Source: CAZFVY01 sp964522665 (GTDB lineage: Bacteria > Verrucomicrobiota > Verrucomicrobiia > Limisphaerales > CAZFVY01). Taken from it: a DNA stretch of 64,000 nucleotides. Positions 1 through 10,800 of this stretch are shown in pieces (position 1 is the stretch's first letter; the number at the start of each line of letters is the position of its first letter). Below the pieces are notes generated by a model that was not told the origin of the DNA, made no database searches, and worked only from the letters and a program-made list of their open reading frames with translations. The position numbers were made by a program, and so were the translations under genes. The stretch covers positions 1 to 64,000 of the forward strand of contig CAZFVY010000020.1 in NCBI GenBank assembly GCA_964522665.1. Reading direction: 5' to 3'.

Positions 1-212
1 TATGCCCAAATGATTACGCAAGATGGCGCGTTCCAACTGCCGTTTTAAGGTTCAAGAGCCACTCGCGTGGCCGCGCGGCGAAAGGGCCGACCGACACGCC
101 CGGGCCGCGCAACCAGCGCCCCATGCGAAACTCACCGAACCATGTCTCCGAAGCCCGAATCCAGATGGAAAACGCGCTTGGTTAGGCGCCTCGATCAAGT
201 CAAGATGGCCCC
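1..212. other. Left edge, no supported gene
   Basis: The open frames here show no recognisable protein, signal peptide or conserved motif. The stretch is GC-rich and precedes the rhodanese gene, so it probably holds that gene's promoter and the tail of whatever lies to the left. No clear promoter was seen. Confidence 0.4.
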
Positions 213-728
213 GTGAACTTGCGCTCCATCCCTCTCATGCTGGGGATGATCCCGTCCGTTTTCCGTGGGATTTGCCGGGGTGACCTGGAACGAATCAAAG
301 CGATCACCCGGGCGGCTTTCCCGAGCGTGCGCCAACTTTCGACCAGAACGCTTGCAGTCTGGCTCGGCCCCGAGCGGCCCAAGCCGGTTTTGATCGATGT
401 TCGTTCGCCTCGTGAATTCGCGGTGAGCCACTTGGCCGGGGCCGTGAATCTCCGCGATAGGGAAGAAATCCGCGCGCTCGCGGCACGGGCGCCGGACCGC
501 CCGTTGGTGCTCTACTGCGCGGTTGGCTTTCGTTCCTCGATGCTGGCGGAAAAACTGCGCCGCGCGGGTTTGCCCGGCGAAATCTACAATCTCGAAGGAT
601 CGATCTTCCAATGGGCCAACGAAGGCCGGCCGGTGTTTCGGGGCGGGGAATCAGTGTCCGAAGTGCATCCCTTCGCGCGCCGGTGGGCGGGGCTGCTGGC
701 TCCGGAACGGGTCGCGAAAGAGGTTTAA
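213..728 (+). CDS. Rhodanese-like domain protein
   Basis: A 171-residue single-domain rhodanese, usually a sulfurtransferase or persulfide carrier. The fold markers are the strand LIDVRSPREFAVSHLAGAVN (about residues 58-77) and the active-site loop YCAVGFRSS (about 107-115). In that loop Cys is the persulfide-forming residue, followed by the arginine typical of active rhodaneses. The N-terminal 50 residues are mildly hydrophobic, then basic, and could be a membrane anchor or a short extra helix. The listed start is GTG at 213; ATG codons at 237 and 246 are alternatives and leave the domain intact. The gene stands alone on the plus strand, and the next gene is convergent. The substrate cannot be told from sequence. 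Confidence 0.85.
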   Translation: MNLRSIPLMLGMIPSVFRGICRGDLERIKAITRAAFPSVRQLSTRTLAVWLGPERPKPVLIDVRSPREFAVSHLAGAVNLRDREEIRALAARAPDRPLVLYCAVGFRSSMLAEKLRRAGLPGEIYNLEGSIFQWANEGRPVFRGGESVSEVHPFARRWAGLLAPERVAKEV

Positions 729-833
729 TCGCTGGCGCTGAGTCGGCGCCATGGGTCGCGGACTCGCCGGACCAGCGAGCCGAGCACGATTGTCCGAAAG
801 CTCGGATTCCGCCGCGATTCCTCTGCTTCGCGA

Positions 834-1463
834 TCACGCGACGGTGTTCGAGCGATCACGTTGAAATACCGCGAACGCGTAACCAATCCCCGCGCCGAAA
901 CCGAGGCCGTAACATAGTCCCCATAACAATCGCGCCGCCAAGCCAATCTGTTCCTTCGACAAGAAGCTAACGAACGCAGGCGGATGCGCGCCGGCCGCGT
1001 AAAGCTTGCCGCCGAGGAAATATCCGGCGGAGTGGGTCAGAAACAACGCCAACGTGACCTTCCCAATCGCGCGGGTTGACCCGAGCATACGGCCCGCGAT
1101 CCAGGCGAAAACGGCGGCGCCAGCCAGTGAACCAAACCACTCGCCCTTGCCGAATCTGCCGATAAACCAGCAAATGCTCCAGGCGAACGCGTAGCCCAGG
1201 AACGCGGGAATGAACACGCGGTAGAATTTGCGGACGCGACGCGGGCCGTCCACCAGGGGGTGCAACAACAGTCCGGACAACGCGAGGAAGACGACCGTCG
1301 AGGCAAGATACAGCCCGCCCTCGCCGGTGTGCTGGTAGAACCATTTTCCACCGAAGGCCCAGACGCCGAAGCCGCCGAGGCTAACCGCGGCGAACCCCGC
1401 GCCGCCGAGGGCCACCGACCGCCAAATTGGCCGTTGCTCCGCGTTCTGATCCACGCCGCGCAT
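834..1463 (-). CDS. Small polytopic membrane protein, unknown
   Basis: Start chosen at the internal ATG (MRGVDQN), because the nine upstream residues are very basic and look like untranslated leader. The protein has about 209 residues and roughly six hydrophobic segments, such as SVALGGAGFAAVSLGGFGVW, LASTVVFLALSGLLL, FIPAFLGYAFAWSICWFIG and the C-terminal LLWGLCYGLGFGAGIGYAF. A conserved-looking HPLVDGPRRVRKFYR loop lies near the middle. No catalytic motif was recognised. It lies downstream of the sigma/membrane fusion gene on the same strand with a gap of about 76 bases, so it may be read from the same transcript. The function is unknown. Confidence 0.6.
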   Translation of the reverse strand: MRGVDQNAEQRPIWRSVALGGAGFAAVSLGGFGVWAFGGKWFYQHTGEGGLYLASTVVFLALSGLLLHPLVDGPRRVRKFYRVFIPAFLGYAFAWSICWFIGRFGKGEWFGSLAGAAVFAWIAGRMLGSTRAIGKVTLALFLTHSAGYFLGGKLYAAGAHPPAFVSFLSKEQIGLAARLLWGLCYGLGFGAGIGYAFAVFQRDRSNTVA

Positions 1464-1539
1464 TTTAGCGCGGCGTCTGGGCGCGCACAAGTCCCGCCCG
1501 CGGCGGGCCCGCGCTCGACGCTTGGCGCGTATTCGCGTC

Positions 1540-4308
1540 TTACGGCCGCGCTTCGAGTTCCGGTGGCGACTGGAGCGACGGGGCGACGGCGCGCGAGTCG
1601 CGGCGCCGCGCCGCGAGGAATTGATTCAATCGTTCCTGATAAAGCCACGCTTCGATTTCAAGCCAACTGGCGCCGGTGGCGCCGGTGACGGACGGCCCGG
1701 AGACGCGCTGGGGCCGAAACTTCCAGCGGTCGAGGTCCTGCACGCGGTCCAAGGCGTTCAACATCCGCAACGATTCAAACGCGAAAAAGGTGTCGCGGGC
1801 GTCGCCGATCATATAGACGCCCGTCGCCGTGATATCAGCGGCAAACCAGCCCTCGCCCCGATGAAATCGCAGGATGCCCCGCGCGCAGGCCGGCTGGTCG
1901 ATCCGATCCAGGCCGCCCAGAGCCGACAGTATGACCAACGCGTGGTAGGTATCGTGGAGCGGTTGATTCCCGAGAATCTTGAAAAGGCCCACGCTCGCCC
2001 CAGGATCCGGCGACGAGACTTGCCCAGTCGCGCTCGCTTTCCGGACCTGGTACTCGCGGACTCGCTCGATGATGGCCTGGGCGTCCACGAGGTCCAGGCA
2101 TTTGAACTGTTCAAATAACTGCACTCGAACCGCCAGCCAATCGGGTGACCAGACGGCTTCCTCGCCTGATCCGGCGCGCGCGGGCGCGAAGGGAAAGAGC
2201 AGTGGCATCACCCGCGGTCCGGCGTCCGTCAAGTAGCGCCGCAGCCGTTCCCGCGTGAAGCCGGCCACCGCCAGGTCGGCCGGCGTGATGAGTCCGCTCA
2301 CCACGGCGCGCTGGATTCGTTCGTTCCAGAGCAAGGCGTTGAGGACCAAGTCGGGATCATTGGTTCGGTCGCGCGGGATGCCCGCCAGCTCCCAAAGAAA
2401 CCCCGTGAGAGTGCGCCAATCGGGCGTCGCGAATAGCTGCCGCGGCGGAAACGTGAGCGCCGTCATAAAGCCGTAATCCACCTTTCGCTCGTGGTACGCG
2501 TCGCTCAGCGTTTGGCCTCCTTGGGCCAGCGTCGCGCGCACGGCGGCCTCGGAAACCGTGACCGGCGCGAGTCGGCCTAGTCCGCGAAAGTACGGGAGTT
2601 TCCCCATCCACATCGGAAACGTGTTCAGGATCGGGAGCAGAACGCCCGCCGCGATGAGCACGCCAACGCGCAAGCGAACCCCCGCCGACCGCGCCGGCGC
2701 CCGGAAAAAGATCGCCTGTTCCGCTTGCTGCCCGAGCCAGCGCTCGGCGTCCGGGCCGTCGCCCTTGACGAAGGCCGCGATGGCCTGTCGCACGGCGCCA
2801 GACACGCGGGCCTCGAGGACGTCCCGCGGCGGCGCCGGTAACGTCCCCACCCCGCGGAGATTGAGTTCGTCAGCGTGGCCCAAGACCGCCCGCGCGCCGC
2901 CCAAGAACCCGACCGTGAGCAATGAGCAATCCTTCCAGAAAAACGGAAAATAACAGTCGCGGATTCTGCCCTTGACCGGCGCCAATCGGAATTCAAAGCC
3001 GTCCCCGTTTTCGCGATAGTCCGCCAACAGGCCGCGGGCGGCCAGGAAGTGCGCGAAGGCCAGAAGTTGGGTCCGAGAGAACGAGGATTCCGGTGGCGGC
3101 GCCGGGCATGCGGGCATCAACTCCTGGCTGGCGCGCAGGAACAGGTTGTAATCCATGCGCAACGGCTGATGGCGCAGGGCAAGGGCGCACAGCAGGAAAA
3201 AAAGACCTTGCCCAACAAACAACGTCCAAAACGGCCAGCCGAAAAAACCGATCCCGAGAAAGGCGCCGACCAGCGCGGCGGTGCCGGCGTGTTGATAGGC
3301 CGCGAAACGGCTGCGCAGGCGCAGGCTCAGCGGTAGCAGCAGCCCGAGCCACGCCAGGAAGAGCAACCCCGCCAGACGGCAATATTGCGGCATGCCCCAA
3401 CGGGCGATTGCCCCTTGCGCCAGGAGTATAATTACCACGCCGCTTCCCAAGGTCAGCGCCAGCGCTCGCTGCAACGCTCGCTGATGGTTTCGCCGCCGAA
3501 ATCCGTCCGCGTCGCGATAGTTCCGCTGTTCGATCCGCCCGACCCAGTAGGCGAAGGCGACGCCCGGGAGCAGGCCGATGAGCGCGAGGGCGTTCAGGAT
3601 GAACTGCGCCGGCAGGAGTTTGGCGGCGACCGCGGCGACCTTGGCCAGGAAGCCGCCCCCGCCAATCGCGGCGACCGACTCGCCCCGTTGCGCCAGCACG
3701 ATGCCCATGATGACCGGCGCCAGGGCGCGTTTCGGCTTGAGTTCCGCGAGGGATTTTTCGAGACCGGCCTCGAGGCGTTCGCGCAGAACCGTCCGCGCGC
3801 GATGGAGGCGCGTTTTAAAGGCGTTTTCGGCGATGCCGAGGGCGGCGGCGGATTCGGCGACGTTCTTGCCTTCAAGGTAGAACAACGCCAGGCATTCCCG
3901 GTGCCGGGGCGGCAGTTCGGCGAGCGTTTGCCGCAAATTCTGGAGCGGCATTTCATCCTCGATCGGCGCGGGCCGCTCGGGCGGCGCGTCTCGCTCCAAA
4001 GCCCACCGCTCGCGCTTTTTCAACTCGCCACGGTGGCGCAGGCCAAGGTTGATCGCGGCATGGCGCGCGATGGCGGTAATCCACGCGGCGAACTTGCCGC
4101 CGTGGCGCAGCAACGCCAGCCCGCGATAGCCGCGGATAAACGCCTCTTGCGTCGCCTCCTCCGCCAGATGGGCGTCACCGAGGCGCGACCACGCCACGGC
4201 ATAGACGCGGCGCTCGTAGCGTTCGATCAACTCGCGGTAGCGGTCCGGTTCGCCCTGCCTGACTGCCTCGACCGCCTGGGCGTCGAGTTCTTCGTTCATA
4301 GCGTTCAT
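1540..4308 (-). CDS. ECF sigma factor fused to large membrane/helical-repeat module
   Basis: The first ~190 residues are a complete ECF sigma factor. Sigma-2 spans about 20-105, including HLAEEATQEAFIRGYR and KFAAWITAIARHAAIN. Sigma-4 spans about 125-185, with LPPRHRECLALFYLEGKNVA and the recognition-helix region GIAENAFKTRLHRARTVLRE. A long tail follows with four or five hydrophobic segments (about 235-260, 285-303, 312-335, 348-382 and one near 575), then a soluble C-terminal domain. In that domain, HDTYHALVILSALG and ARGILRFHRGEGWF resemble prenyltransferase or terpenoid-cyclase alpha/alpha-toroid repeats. The total is 922 residues, about five times a normal ECF factor. Long C-terminal extensions on ECF factors are known in Planctomycetes and Verrucomicrobia, so this is probably a membrane-tethered sigma factor that senses through its own tail. 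The ABC-2 permease gene lies 88 bases upstream. Start: ATG at 4308; an ATG at 4299 is also possible. Confidence 0.8.
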   Translation of the reverse strand: MNAMNEELDAQAVEAVRQGEPDRYRELIERYERRVYAVAWSRLGDAHLAEEATQEAFIRGYRGLALLRHGGKFAAWITAIARHAAINLGLRHRGELKKRERWALERDAPPERPAPIEDEMPLQNLRQTLAELPPRHRECLALFYLEGKNVAESAAALGIAENAFKTRLHRARTVLRERLEAGLEKSLAELKPKRALAPVIMGIVLAQRGESVAAIGGGGFLAKVAAVAAKLLPAQFILNALALIGLLPGVAFAYWVGRIEQRNYRDADGFRRRNHQRALQRALALTLGSGVVIILLAQGAIARWGMPQYCRLAGLLFLAWLGLLLPLSLRLRSRFAAYQHAGTAALVGAFLGIGFFGWPFWTLFVGQGLFFLLCALALRHQPLRMDYNLFLRASQELMPACPAPPPESSFSRTQLLAFAHFLAARGLLADYRENGDGFEFRLAPVKGRIRDCYFPFFWKDCSLLTVGFLGGARAVLGHADELNLRGVGTLPAPPRDVLEARVSGAVRQAIAAFVKGDGPDAERWLGQQAEQAIFFRAPARSAGVRLRVGVLIAAGVLLPILNTFPMWMGKLPYFRGLGRLAPVTVSEAAVRATLAQGGQTLSDAYHERKVDYGFMTALTFPPRQLFATPDWRTLTGFLWELAGIPRDRTNDPDLVLNALLWNERIQRAVVSGLITPADLAVAGFTRERLRRYLTDAGPRVMPLLFPFAPARAGSGEEAVWSPDWLAVRVQLFEQFKCLDLVDAQAIIERVREYQVRKASATGQVSSPDPGASVGLFKILGNQPLHDTYHALVILSALGGLDRIDQPACARGILRFHRGEGWFAADITATGVYMIGDARDTFFAFESLRMLNALDRVQDLDRWKFRPQRVSGPSVTGATGASWLEIEAWLYQERLNQFLAARRRDSRAVAPSLQSPPELEARP

Positions 4309-4396
4309 TTCAACCGGCAAGACAAGGCTAGGCCCAAAAGGTTACCGGATGCACGCGAAACCAGAACCGGACCGACGAGCGACGCTTAAGCGACGC

Positions 4397-6004
4397 CTAA
4401 GCGACGACGCGTTGCAACGGCTTCAGTTGGAAACGGCGCGTCACGAGATCGGTCATCGTCGCCCAGGCCGCGAATCCGCCGAGCGTCCCCTGCACGCCGA
4501 TGAAGGCCAGCGCGGTAAACCAACGCCAGTTTTCCCCCGAGGACGCCACGAAGCCCAGCATCGCGGAAAAAAGCAGCGGAAAAAACACCGTCAACCCAAC
4601 GGTCCAAAGCCAGGCGCTGACCAGATTGACCCGGCGGATCGCGAATCGGACGGCGACGAACGGGGTGGCGGCAAACGAGGACCAGACGATGACCAGGACG
4701 AAGATCGCCCCTTCGATGTTCCCATGCCAATTGCTTTCCAACAGGGCCAAGCCGCTCGCCAGCGCGAGGCCCGGGAAGAAATCGAGCCAGAATGAATAGA
4801 TTCTGGCTTGCAGAATGGACTGCGGACGCAGCGGGGTGACCAGGAGGAGCTCGAGCGTGCCCTCCGCCATTTCGCGCCGGAACGCGGCGGCCGCGACGAA
4901 GACCAGAATCGCGGTCAAGACCACCGGTATCGCCAGCGTCCACCAGGCAATTTCCGGCTCGCGCAGCCAGGAGATGGAGAGGACCGCCCAAACCACGCTC
5001 ACGAGCGCGCACCAGCCCCAGCGATTGAGCCGGAGAACCGGCCGGAGCGTGTAGAGCCAGAGCAAGGGATTCCGCCGCATGAGCAAACGGCGGCTGAAGG
5101 CGTGCCGGCGCTTGGCGAGCGGCTGGAGCCAAAAGCGGCCCCAAGCTTCCTGCCGCGCGGATCGTTGGCGGTACTGGCCGTACCGCCGCACGTGCCGGGA
5201 CGCGATCCAACACGCGATGAGAAGCAGCGCCAAACTGCTCGCGACGTAAGCGACCAATACAACCCGAACGCTAAACATCCTCCCGAGTGGGACGAGCATC
5301 CAGCCGGCCAGCGCTCGGCCACCAACCAGTTGAAATCCGTTGACGAATGGGGCGGTCGCTCCAGCCACGACGAAGGCCGTCCAATTCGGCATTGGATGAT
5401 GACTATTTGCCAGCCAGACCGGGAGCCCGAAAATCACGATTACCATTCCCCAGAGCGCCAGGCCGACCAACCCCGCGAAGAGCGCAGCCAACGCCATCAC
5501 CGCGCCCCAGCGATCGGCGTGACAGGAGGCCAGCAATCCGGCGGCCAGACCACCGAAAACCACCGTCATTTCCAAAGAAAGCGCGGCGCCAAGCGTCGCC
5601 AGACCGACGCCACCGATGAGGATGGGCACCGCCAGCACCGGGACAATCGCCGCCCAGAGCGTGAACGCGCGTAACAGATGGACCGCGATTTTTCCCAGGA
5701 CCACGTCGCGCGGCCGCAAGGGCGTCAGCAAGAGCAATCCGAGCGTTCCGTCGCGGCGCTCACGGGCGAGGGTTTCGGCGCTCATGAGCGGGCAAGTCAC
5801 CGCCAGAAAAAGCATAATCGCCAGGTGCAGCCGGGTGAACAGCCAGGGGCCGAGCAACGGGCCAAGCTGGATGCGTTGGAGCAAAACCGTCCACGCGAAC
5901 ACCAGCGCCGCGCCGCCTCCCGCCAGCGACCGCAGCCAATAGGTTCCGCGCGCGCGCGCCTGAACGCGTAACTCGCGCTCAATGATGGGAGGTAGAATCA
6001 ACAT
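4397..6004 (-). CDS. ABC-2 type permease, duplicated
   Basis: A 535-residue protein with about 12 hydrophobic segments in two similar halves. Each half carries the hallmark of ABC-2 permeases just after a transmembrane pair: AETLARERRDGTLGLLLLTPLRPRDVVLGK in the first half (residues about 76-105), and AFRREMAEGTLELLLVTPLR in the second, the 'erG Tle lLl tPl' signature. It would form the membrane part of an export complex. No ABC ATPase gene is adjacent, so the partner must lie elsewhere. The gene is immediately upstream of the ECF/membrane fusion in the same direction, which suggests co-transcription and a possible link between the transporter and the tethered sigma factor. The substrate is unknown. 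Confidence 0.85.
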   Translation of the reverse strand: MLILPPIIERELRVQARARGTYWLRSLAGGGAALVFAWTVLLQRIQLGPLLGPWLFTRLHLAIMLFLAVTCPLMSAETLARERRDGTLGLLLLTPLRPRDVVLGKIAVHLLRAFTLWAAIVPVLAVPILIGGVGLATLGAALSLEMTVVFGGLAAGLLASCHADRWGAVMALAALFAGLVGLALWGMVIVIFGLPVWLANSHHPMPNWTAFVVAGATAPFVNGFQLVGGRALAGWMLVPLGRMFSVRVVLVAYVASSLALLLIACWIASRHVRRYGQYRQRSARQEAWGRFWLQPLAKRRHAFSRRLLMRRNPLLWLYTLRPVLRLNRWGWCALVSVVWAVLSISWLREPEIAWWTLAIPVVLTAILVFVAAAAFRREMAEGTLELLLVTPLRPQSILQARIYSFWLDFFPGLALASGLALLESNWHGNIEGAIFVLVIVWSSFAATPFVAVRFAIRRVNLVSAWLWTVGLTVFFPLLFSAMLGFVASSGENWRWFTALAFIGVQGTLGGFAAWATMTDLVTRRFQLKPLQRVVA

Positions 6005-6088
6005 CGCTTGGACCGCGCCGCCCGCGTTTCCGTTCGTGAAATTCGCCCGCGGTCCCCAAAATCAAGGGAACTCGCGGTTCACGGATGG

Positions 6089-7546
6089 TCAGGTGGTCAC
6101 CGGTTTGAGCGCCGGGCGCTCGAGTCCCCACGATTGCCCCAACGACAAGAGCGGCCCAGTCATACAGGTGGTGACCAACGCCATCACCACCATCATCGCG
6201 AAAACGGTCGGCGACAATATTCCCATATCGTAGCCGATATTGAGAACGATCAACTCGACCAGACCGCGCGTGTTCATTAGCGCGCCGAGGCAGAACGCCC
6301 CGCTCCAGTTCATGCCGGTCCAGCGCGCCGCCAGCAGACTGCCGCCGAGCTTCCCCAACGTCGCCGTGCCCGTCACCAAAAGACAAAGTCCCCAACTCGA
6401 CCATCCATCAAGCAACCCGATTTGGGTCCGCAGGCCGGTGAAGGCGAAAAAAATGGGCAATAAAAACACCGTGCTGAAACTCTCAAGTCGTTCAATGAGG
6501 TGTTCGCGGACCGACGCTTTGTCCGGCATGACGACGCCCGCCAGAAACGCCCCGAAGAGCGCGTGAATGCCGATCAACTCGGTGAAGAGCGCGCACAACA
6601 GCAGAAAGATCAGCGCCGCCGCGATCAATCCCTTGCCTCCCTGGCGCGGTTCGAGCCAAGCCACGGGCAGACGGCTCAAGAGCGGTTTGGCTACCGCGAG
6701 CATGACCGCCGCAAACGCCGCCACCAGGAGCAACGTCAGCGCCGAGCCGGTCAGTGAGCCGGCCTGAGCCACCGCGACGACGAACGCGAGGATGCTCCAC
6801 GCCGCCACGTCGTTCACCGCGGCGCACGTCAGCGCCGTGCCGCCGAGGAATGTTTTCGTAAGCTGGCGCTCGCTAATAATCCGCGCCAGCACCGGAAACG
6901 CCGTGATGCTCATGGCCACGCCGATGAACAACGCGAAGGGCAAAAAGGGAACCTTGCTCGAAGCGGTCTCGCGGTACAGCGCCAGCGCCACCACCACGCC
7001 CAGGAGGAACGGCGCGACGATCCCGGCGTGACTCACGACGAGCGCCGTCTGCGCCCGGTTCCGCAAATGCCCCACGTCCATTTCCATTCCGACCACGAAC
7101 ATGAACAGAACCACCCCGATCTGACTCAACAGCCGCAGATTGCCCAGCGAGGCGGCCGGAAAAAGGAATTGCGAAGCGCCCGGAAACAAGGAGCCCACCA
7201 CCGATGGCCCCAGCACGATCCCCGCGATCATCTCCCCAATCACCGCCGGCTGGCCCAACCGCGTCGCCAACGCGCCAAAACTGCGCGCCACGAACACAAC
7301 GACGATAAGCTGGATCAACAACCGTCCCAACGGGCTTTTGAGATTGTCGTTCAGCGTCTGGGCCAGTCCCGCGTCAACTTTGGCCGGGCGCGTCCCCACG
7401 AAAGCGGCTGCTGAATCCGCGCCGGCGGAAGCCTGACCAACGGCGGCCCTGCGCGACTCCAACCGCTTCCCTTCCTGCAACACCAGCCAGACGCCGGCGA
7501 CGCAGATCAACAACGTCAGCAAATAGAATAAACTGACCTTCTTCAT
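6089..7546 (-). CDS. Kef-type cation:proton antiporter
   Basis: A 485-residue CPA2-family antiporter (Na+/H+ or K+/H+ exchange across the inner membrane). The start is set at MKKVSLFYLL because the 35 residues before it are low-complexity and the first hydrophobic segment begins right there. Family features visible are GQPAVIGEMIAGIVLGPS, the helix GVVLFMFVVGMEMD with acidic residues, ALTCAAVNDVAAW (the paired ND ion-binding helix), AFLAGVVMP and NTRGLVELIVLNIGYDMGIL. There is no C-terminal RCK/TrkA domain, so this is the short, unregulated form. It includes an unusual ~60-residue periplasmic stretch between the first helix and the antiporter core. Confidence 0.88.
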   Translation of the reverse strand: MKKVSLFYLLTLLICVAGVWLVLQEGKRLESRRAAVGQASAGADSAAAFVGTRPAKVDAGLAQTLNDNLKSPLGRLLIQLIVVVFVARSFGALATRLGQPAVIGEMIAGIVLGPSVVGSLFPGASQFLFPAASLGNLRLLSQIGVVLFMFVVGMEMDVGHLRNRAQTALVVSHAGIVAPFLLGVVVALALYRETASSKVPFLPFALFIGVAMSITAFPVLARIISERQLTKTFLGGTALTCAAVNDVAAWSILAFVVAVAQAGSLTGSALTLLLVAAFAAVMLAVAKPLLSRLPVAWLEPRQGGKGLIAAALIFLLLCALFTELIGIHALFGAFLAGVVMPDKASVREHLIERLESFSTVFLLPIFFAFTGLRTQIGLLDGWSSWGLCLLVTGTATLGKLGGSLLAARWTGMNWSGAFCLGALMNTRGLVELIVLNIGYDMGILSPTVFAMMVVMALVTTCMTGPLLSLGQSWGLERPALKPVTT

Positions 7547-7844
7547 TTCGGACGCCACGCCGGCTCCGCCTCCGAACTCTGCCTCCACGGCGGCCTTCCC
7601 TGCCCCAACCCCGAACCCCGCCCTTCGGCCCACGACGGCAGATACCTCCAAGGTCGCCGCGCTTCAAAGCGTAAATTCATAGCTTCCACCGATACCAAGG
7701 CTTGCCACTGAGTCAACGATAAACTACGCCTACGTATTATTGAGTTTGAAATCGATTTTAGCTTCGTTGCCACTGAACGCGGCACAAACCGATTCTCGTT
7801 TGCGGGTCACACCCGACAACCATTCGACGATCGCGGCCGCCCGC

Positions 7845-10800
7845 CTACTCCAACTGAATCTGGTAGTAGTGCTGTTTGGAATTGCTCGTTTCGGTGTCGA
7901 TAAAGGTGTTCGCGGGCGGCGTGGCGGTGACGCCGGAGGCCACGACGTCGGTAAAGCCGGCGGAAAGGTCGGTCGAACGCAGGATGGTGTACGATTTGCC
8001 GGGCGCGCTGGCCCATTTGATGATTCCGCCTTGGTGGCCGGTGGGGATCACCGAGAGGATCTTGAACACTGAATTCGGATTGGTCGGATCGGTACCGGCG
8101 AGGAACTCGTCGTAGTCGCTGACGCCGTCATGGTCGGCGTCACCGGTCTTGGAGGCGGTGGTCAGATTCTTGAAGTATTTCATCTCCCACCAATCGGGGA
8201 TGCCGTTGTAGTTCGTATCGTCGTTCGAGAGGTCGAAGCGGACGATATCGAGCCGGCTGCCTTCCAAGTTGTGATGGTGCAAGAGGATGATCCCCGGCGT
8301 GCGCTCCTTCGCGTCCTCCGCCGCGGCCTGATCCAACCGGATGGTAAACGGCGTCCCGTCGAAATAGAACGGGGTTCCGTCCCCGGAAGCGCTGGTATCC
8401 ACCGTATCGATGATCGGACGCGAGGCGTCGAACGGAATCCAGCCGGAGACCGAGACGTTGGTCATGAAGCCGGAGGCTTGAATCATGTAGTGGAACCGGG
8501 GCTGATTTTGGCTCAGGCCGATCTGGCTCGCGGCCACGGTTTCAACGATCACGCTATTGTTGTAGGGGGCCGTATCAACCTGATCGGCGCTGTAGTAATT
8601 GAGGAAGCCACCCGAATCGGTGTTCAGGACGGCGCCGGTGGGGTCCACGGTGTTGACCAGCGTCAATAAGACGTCCACCGCCGCGCTGTCTTGGTTGGTC
8701 GAGGAGGCGTTGCCGTTGACCAGGACATAGTCCGCGATGCCGTCATTATCAATGTCGATGAGGACGTTGAACTGCACGTAGGTCGTCTGCGGCGACGGCC
8801 AGGAGGTCGAAGTCGCCAAGCCGAAGAAGAGCCGGGCATTATCGACGGAGCCAGAAGCGGCGATATCCGTGGCGGCGCCCACCGCCAACAGGTCGGCGTC
8901 GGCATTGTAGGGATTCAACAAATGGCTGGATTGGCCGGAATCGCCGAGTTGAAAGACGGAGAGGAAGGCGTTGGGATTGGCGGAGGTCCCATCGACCGGC
9001 ACGTCAAAACTAACGACCTGATTGGTGAGCGCGCTGGGGGTCAAAGTGACGCGATTCGTGGTGGCGTGAAAATCGGACGCGGCCCGCACGCTGGCGTAGT
9101 AAGGCACATGCAGGGTTTGATTGCTCTGCACAAACCAGATTTGTCCGCTGGCTTCATTGAGGATTTGTTGCGCGAAATTATCGACCACCAAAGGCGTGGT
9201 GGGATCGGGCTGAAGATTGAAGAGGGAAGGATCGGCGCTGAACGTCACCCCCACGCTCGCGCTGCCGTTCGCGGGCACAGTGACCGAGCTCGCGCTCGTC
9301 ACCACGGTTACCCCGTCCTGCGGGACGGTGTTGCTGACCACAACGCTGTAAGTGAAGGCATTGGTTCCGTGGTTGGTAAGATTGATGACGCGATTGGTCT
9401 GGAACGGCGCGCCCAAGACCAGTGAACCGAGGCAAAGAGCGATGTTGCCGTCCGAACCGGAAGTCGCCGCCGTCACTTGGACCTGGACGGCCTGATCGAC
9501 TTGCAGCCGTCCGGCGCCCTGGCGGGATTCCGGATAAGGCTGGTAATTCACGTCGTGCGCGATGCGGGCGGAATTCATGAGCGCGGCCTTGATTTCCGCG
9601 ACTTTCCAACTGGGGTGGAGTTGCCGCATGATCGCGGCGGCGCCCGCGACGGTGGGCGAGGCCATCGACGTGCCGGTAAAGGAAATACCGTTCGTGCCAG
9701 TGCCCATCGCCGCGGAAAAAATGCTGGAGCCAGGCGCGACGATTTCGGGCTTGAGGTAATTGGCGAGACCAACCGGTCCACGGGAACTGCTGGGATCAAG
9801 ATTGTCGGCCAATTGCGGCAGGTTAATGGAAAGCGTCGCGTCAAGCCGGGCGATCATGGTGACGGACAAGTTCGTCTTGATAAGCGCGCCGTCGGCCAGC
9901 GAGATCATCACTCCCGGGATCGTGATCGTCGAGGAAGTCCCACCCATCGTGATCGGGCTTTCCACTTTGTTATCGACCATGATGACGCCGATGGCGCCGG
10001 CGTCCTGCGCGCGTTGGATTTTATCAACGAAGAAGCAAGTGCCGCGGTCGATCAAGGCGATGTTGCCTTTAAGGTCGGCGGCATTCGTCAGGTCCGCGCA
10101 GGCGTCGTTCGGCTGGACGTAAACGATCTTTCCGCTCACCGGCCCATTCGTCGCCAGTTGTCCCGTGAAGGCGCCTTCGACCTCGTAGTAGAGATTCGTG
10201 ATGGTCGAGCCGGCCGACAGCCCCGGCCGGGTCACCCGAATCGCGCCACCGGTGGTGATGTCGATGGAATTGCCGGCCGCGATGGCATGCGAGGCCGATC
10301 CGGGAGGGCCGACCGCGTAAAAAATGTTGCCGTCGTTGCCCGCGGCGCAAACCACGATCGCGCCGAGCGTCACCAGATTGTTGACCGCCACGGTCTCGGG
10401 ATCCTCCGGATCGTTCGAGCCGAAAGTCGAGCCAAGGGAGAGGTTCACAACCTCGAGATATTTCATGCTGAAGTCCTGATTTGGATCGGAAGCCCATTCG
10501 AGCGCGTCCACCACCAACCCGGTACTCCCGTTGCAACCGAAGACCTTCAACGCGTAAAGCTTCGCCCGCGGCGCAACTCCCGGTCCGACGGTGAAATTGG
10601 TGAAATTAAGACTGGTCGAATAGTCGCCCGTGTACGTCTGGCCGTTCGTCAGCACCCCGAATCCGGCCGCGATGCCGGCGACGTGCGTGCCGTGCCCGCT
10701 GCCGGAGCCGCAATCCAACGGATCTGGGTCGGGGTGCGGAACCGAATGGCTCGGGTCGCCGGCGTCATAGTCATCCCCCGCAAAGTCATATCCGCCCGCC

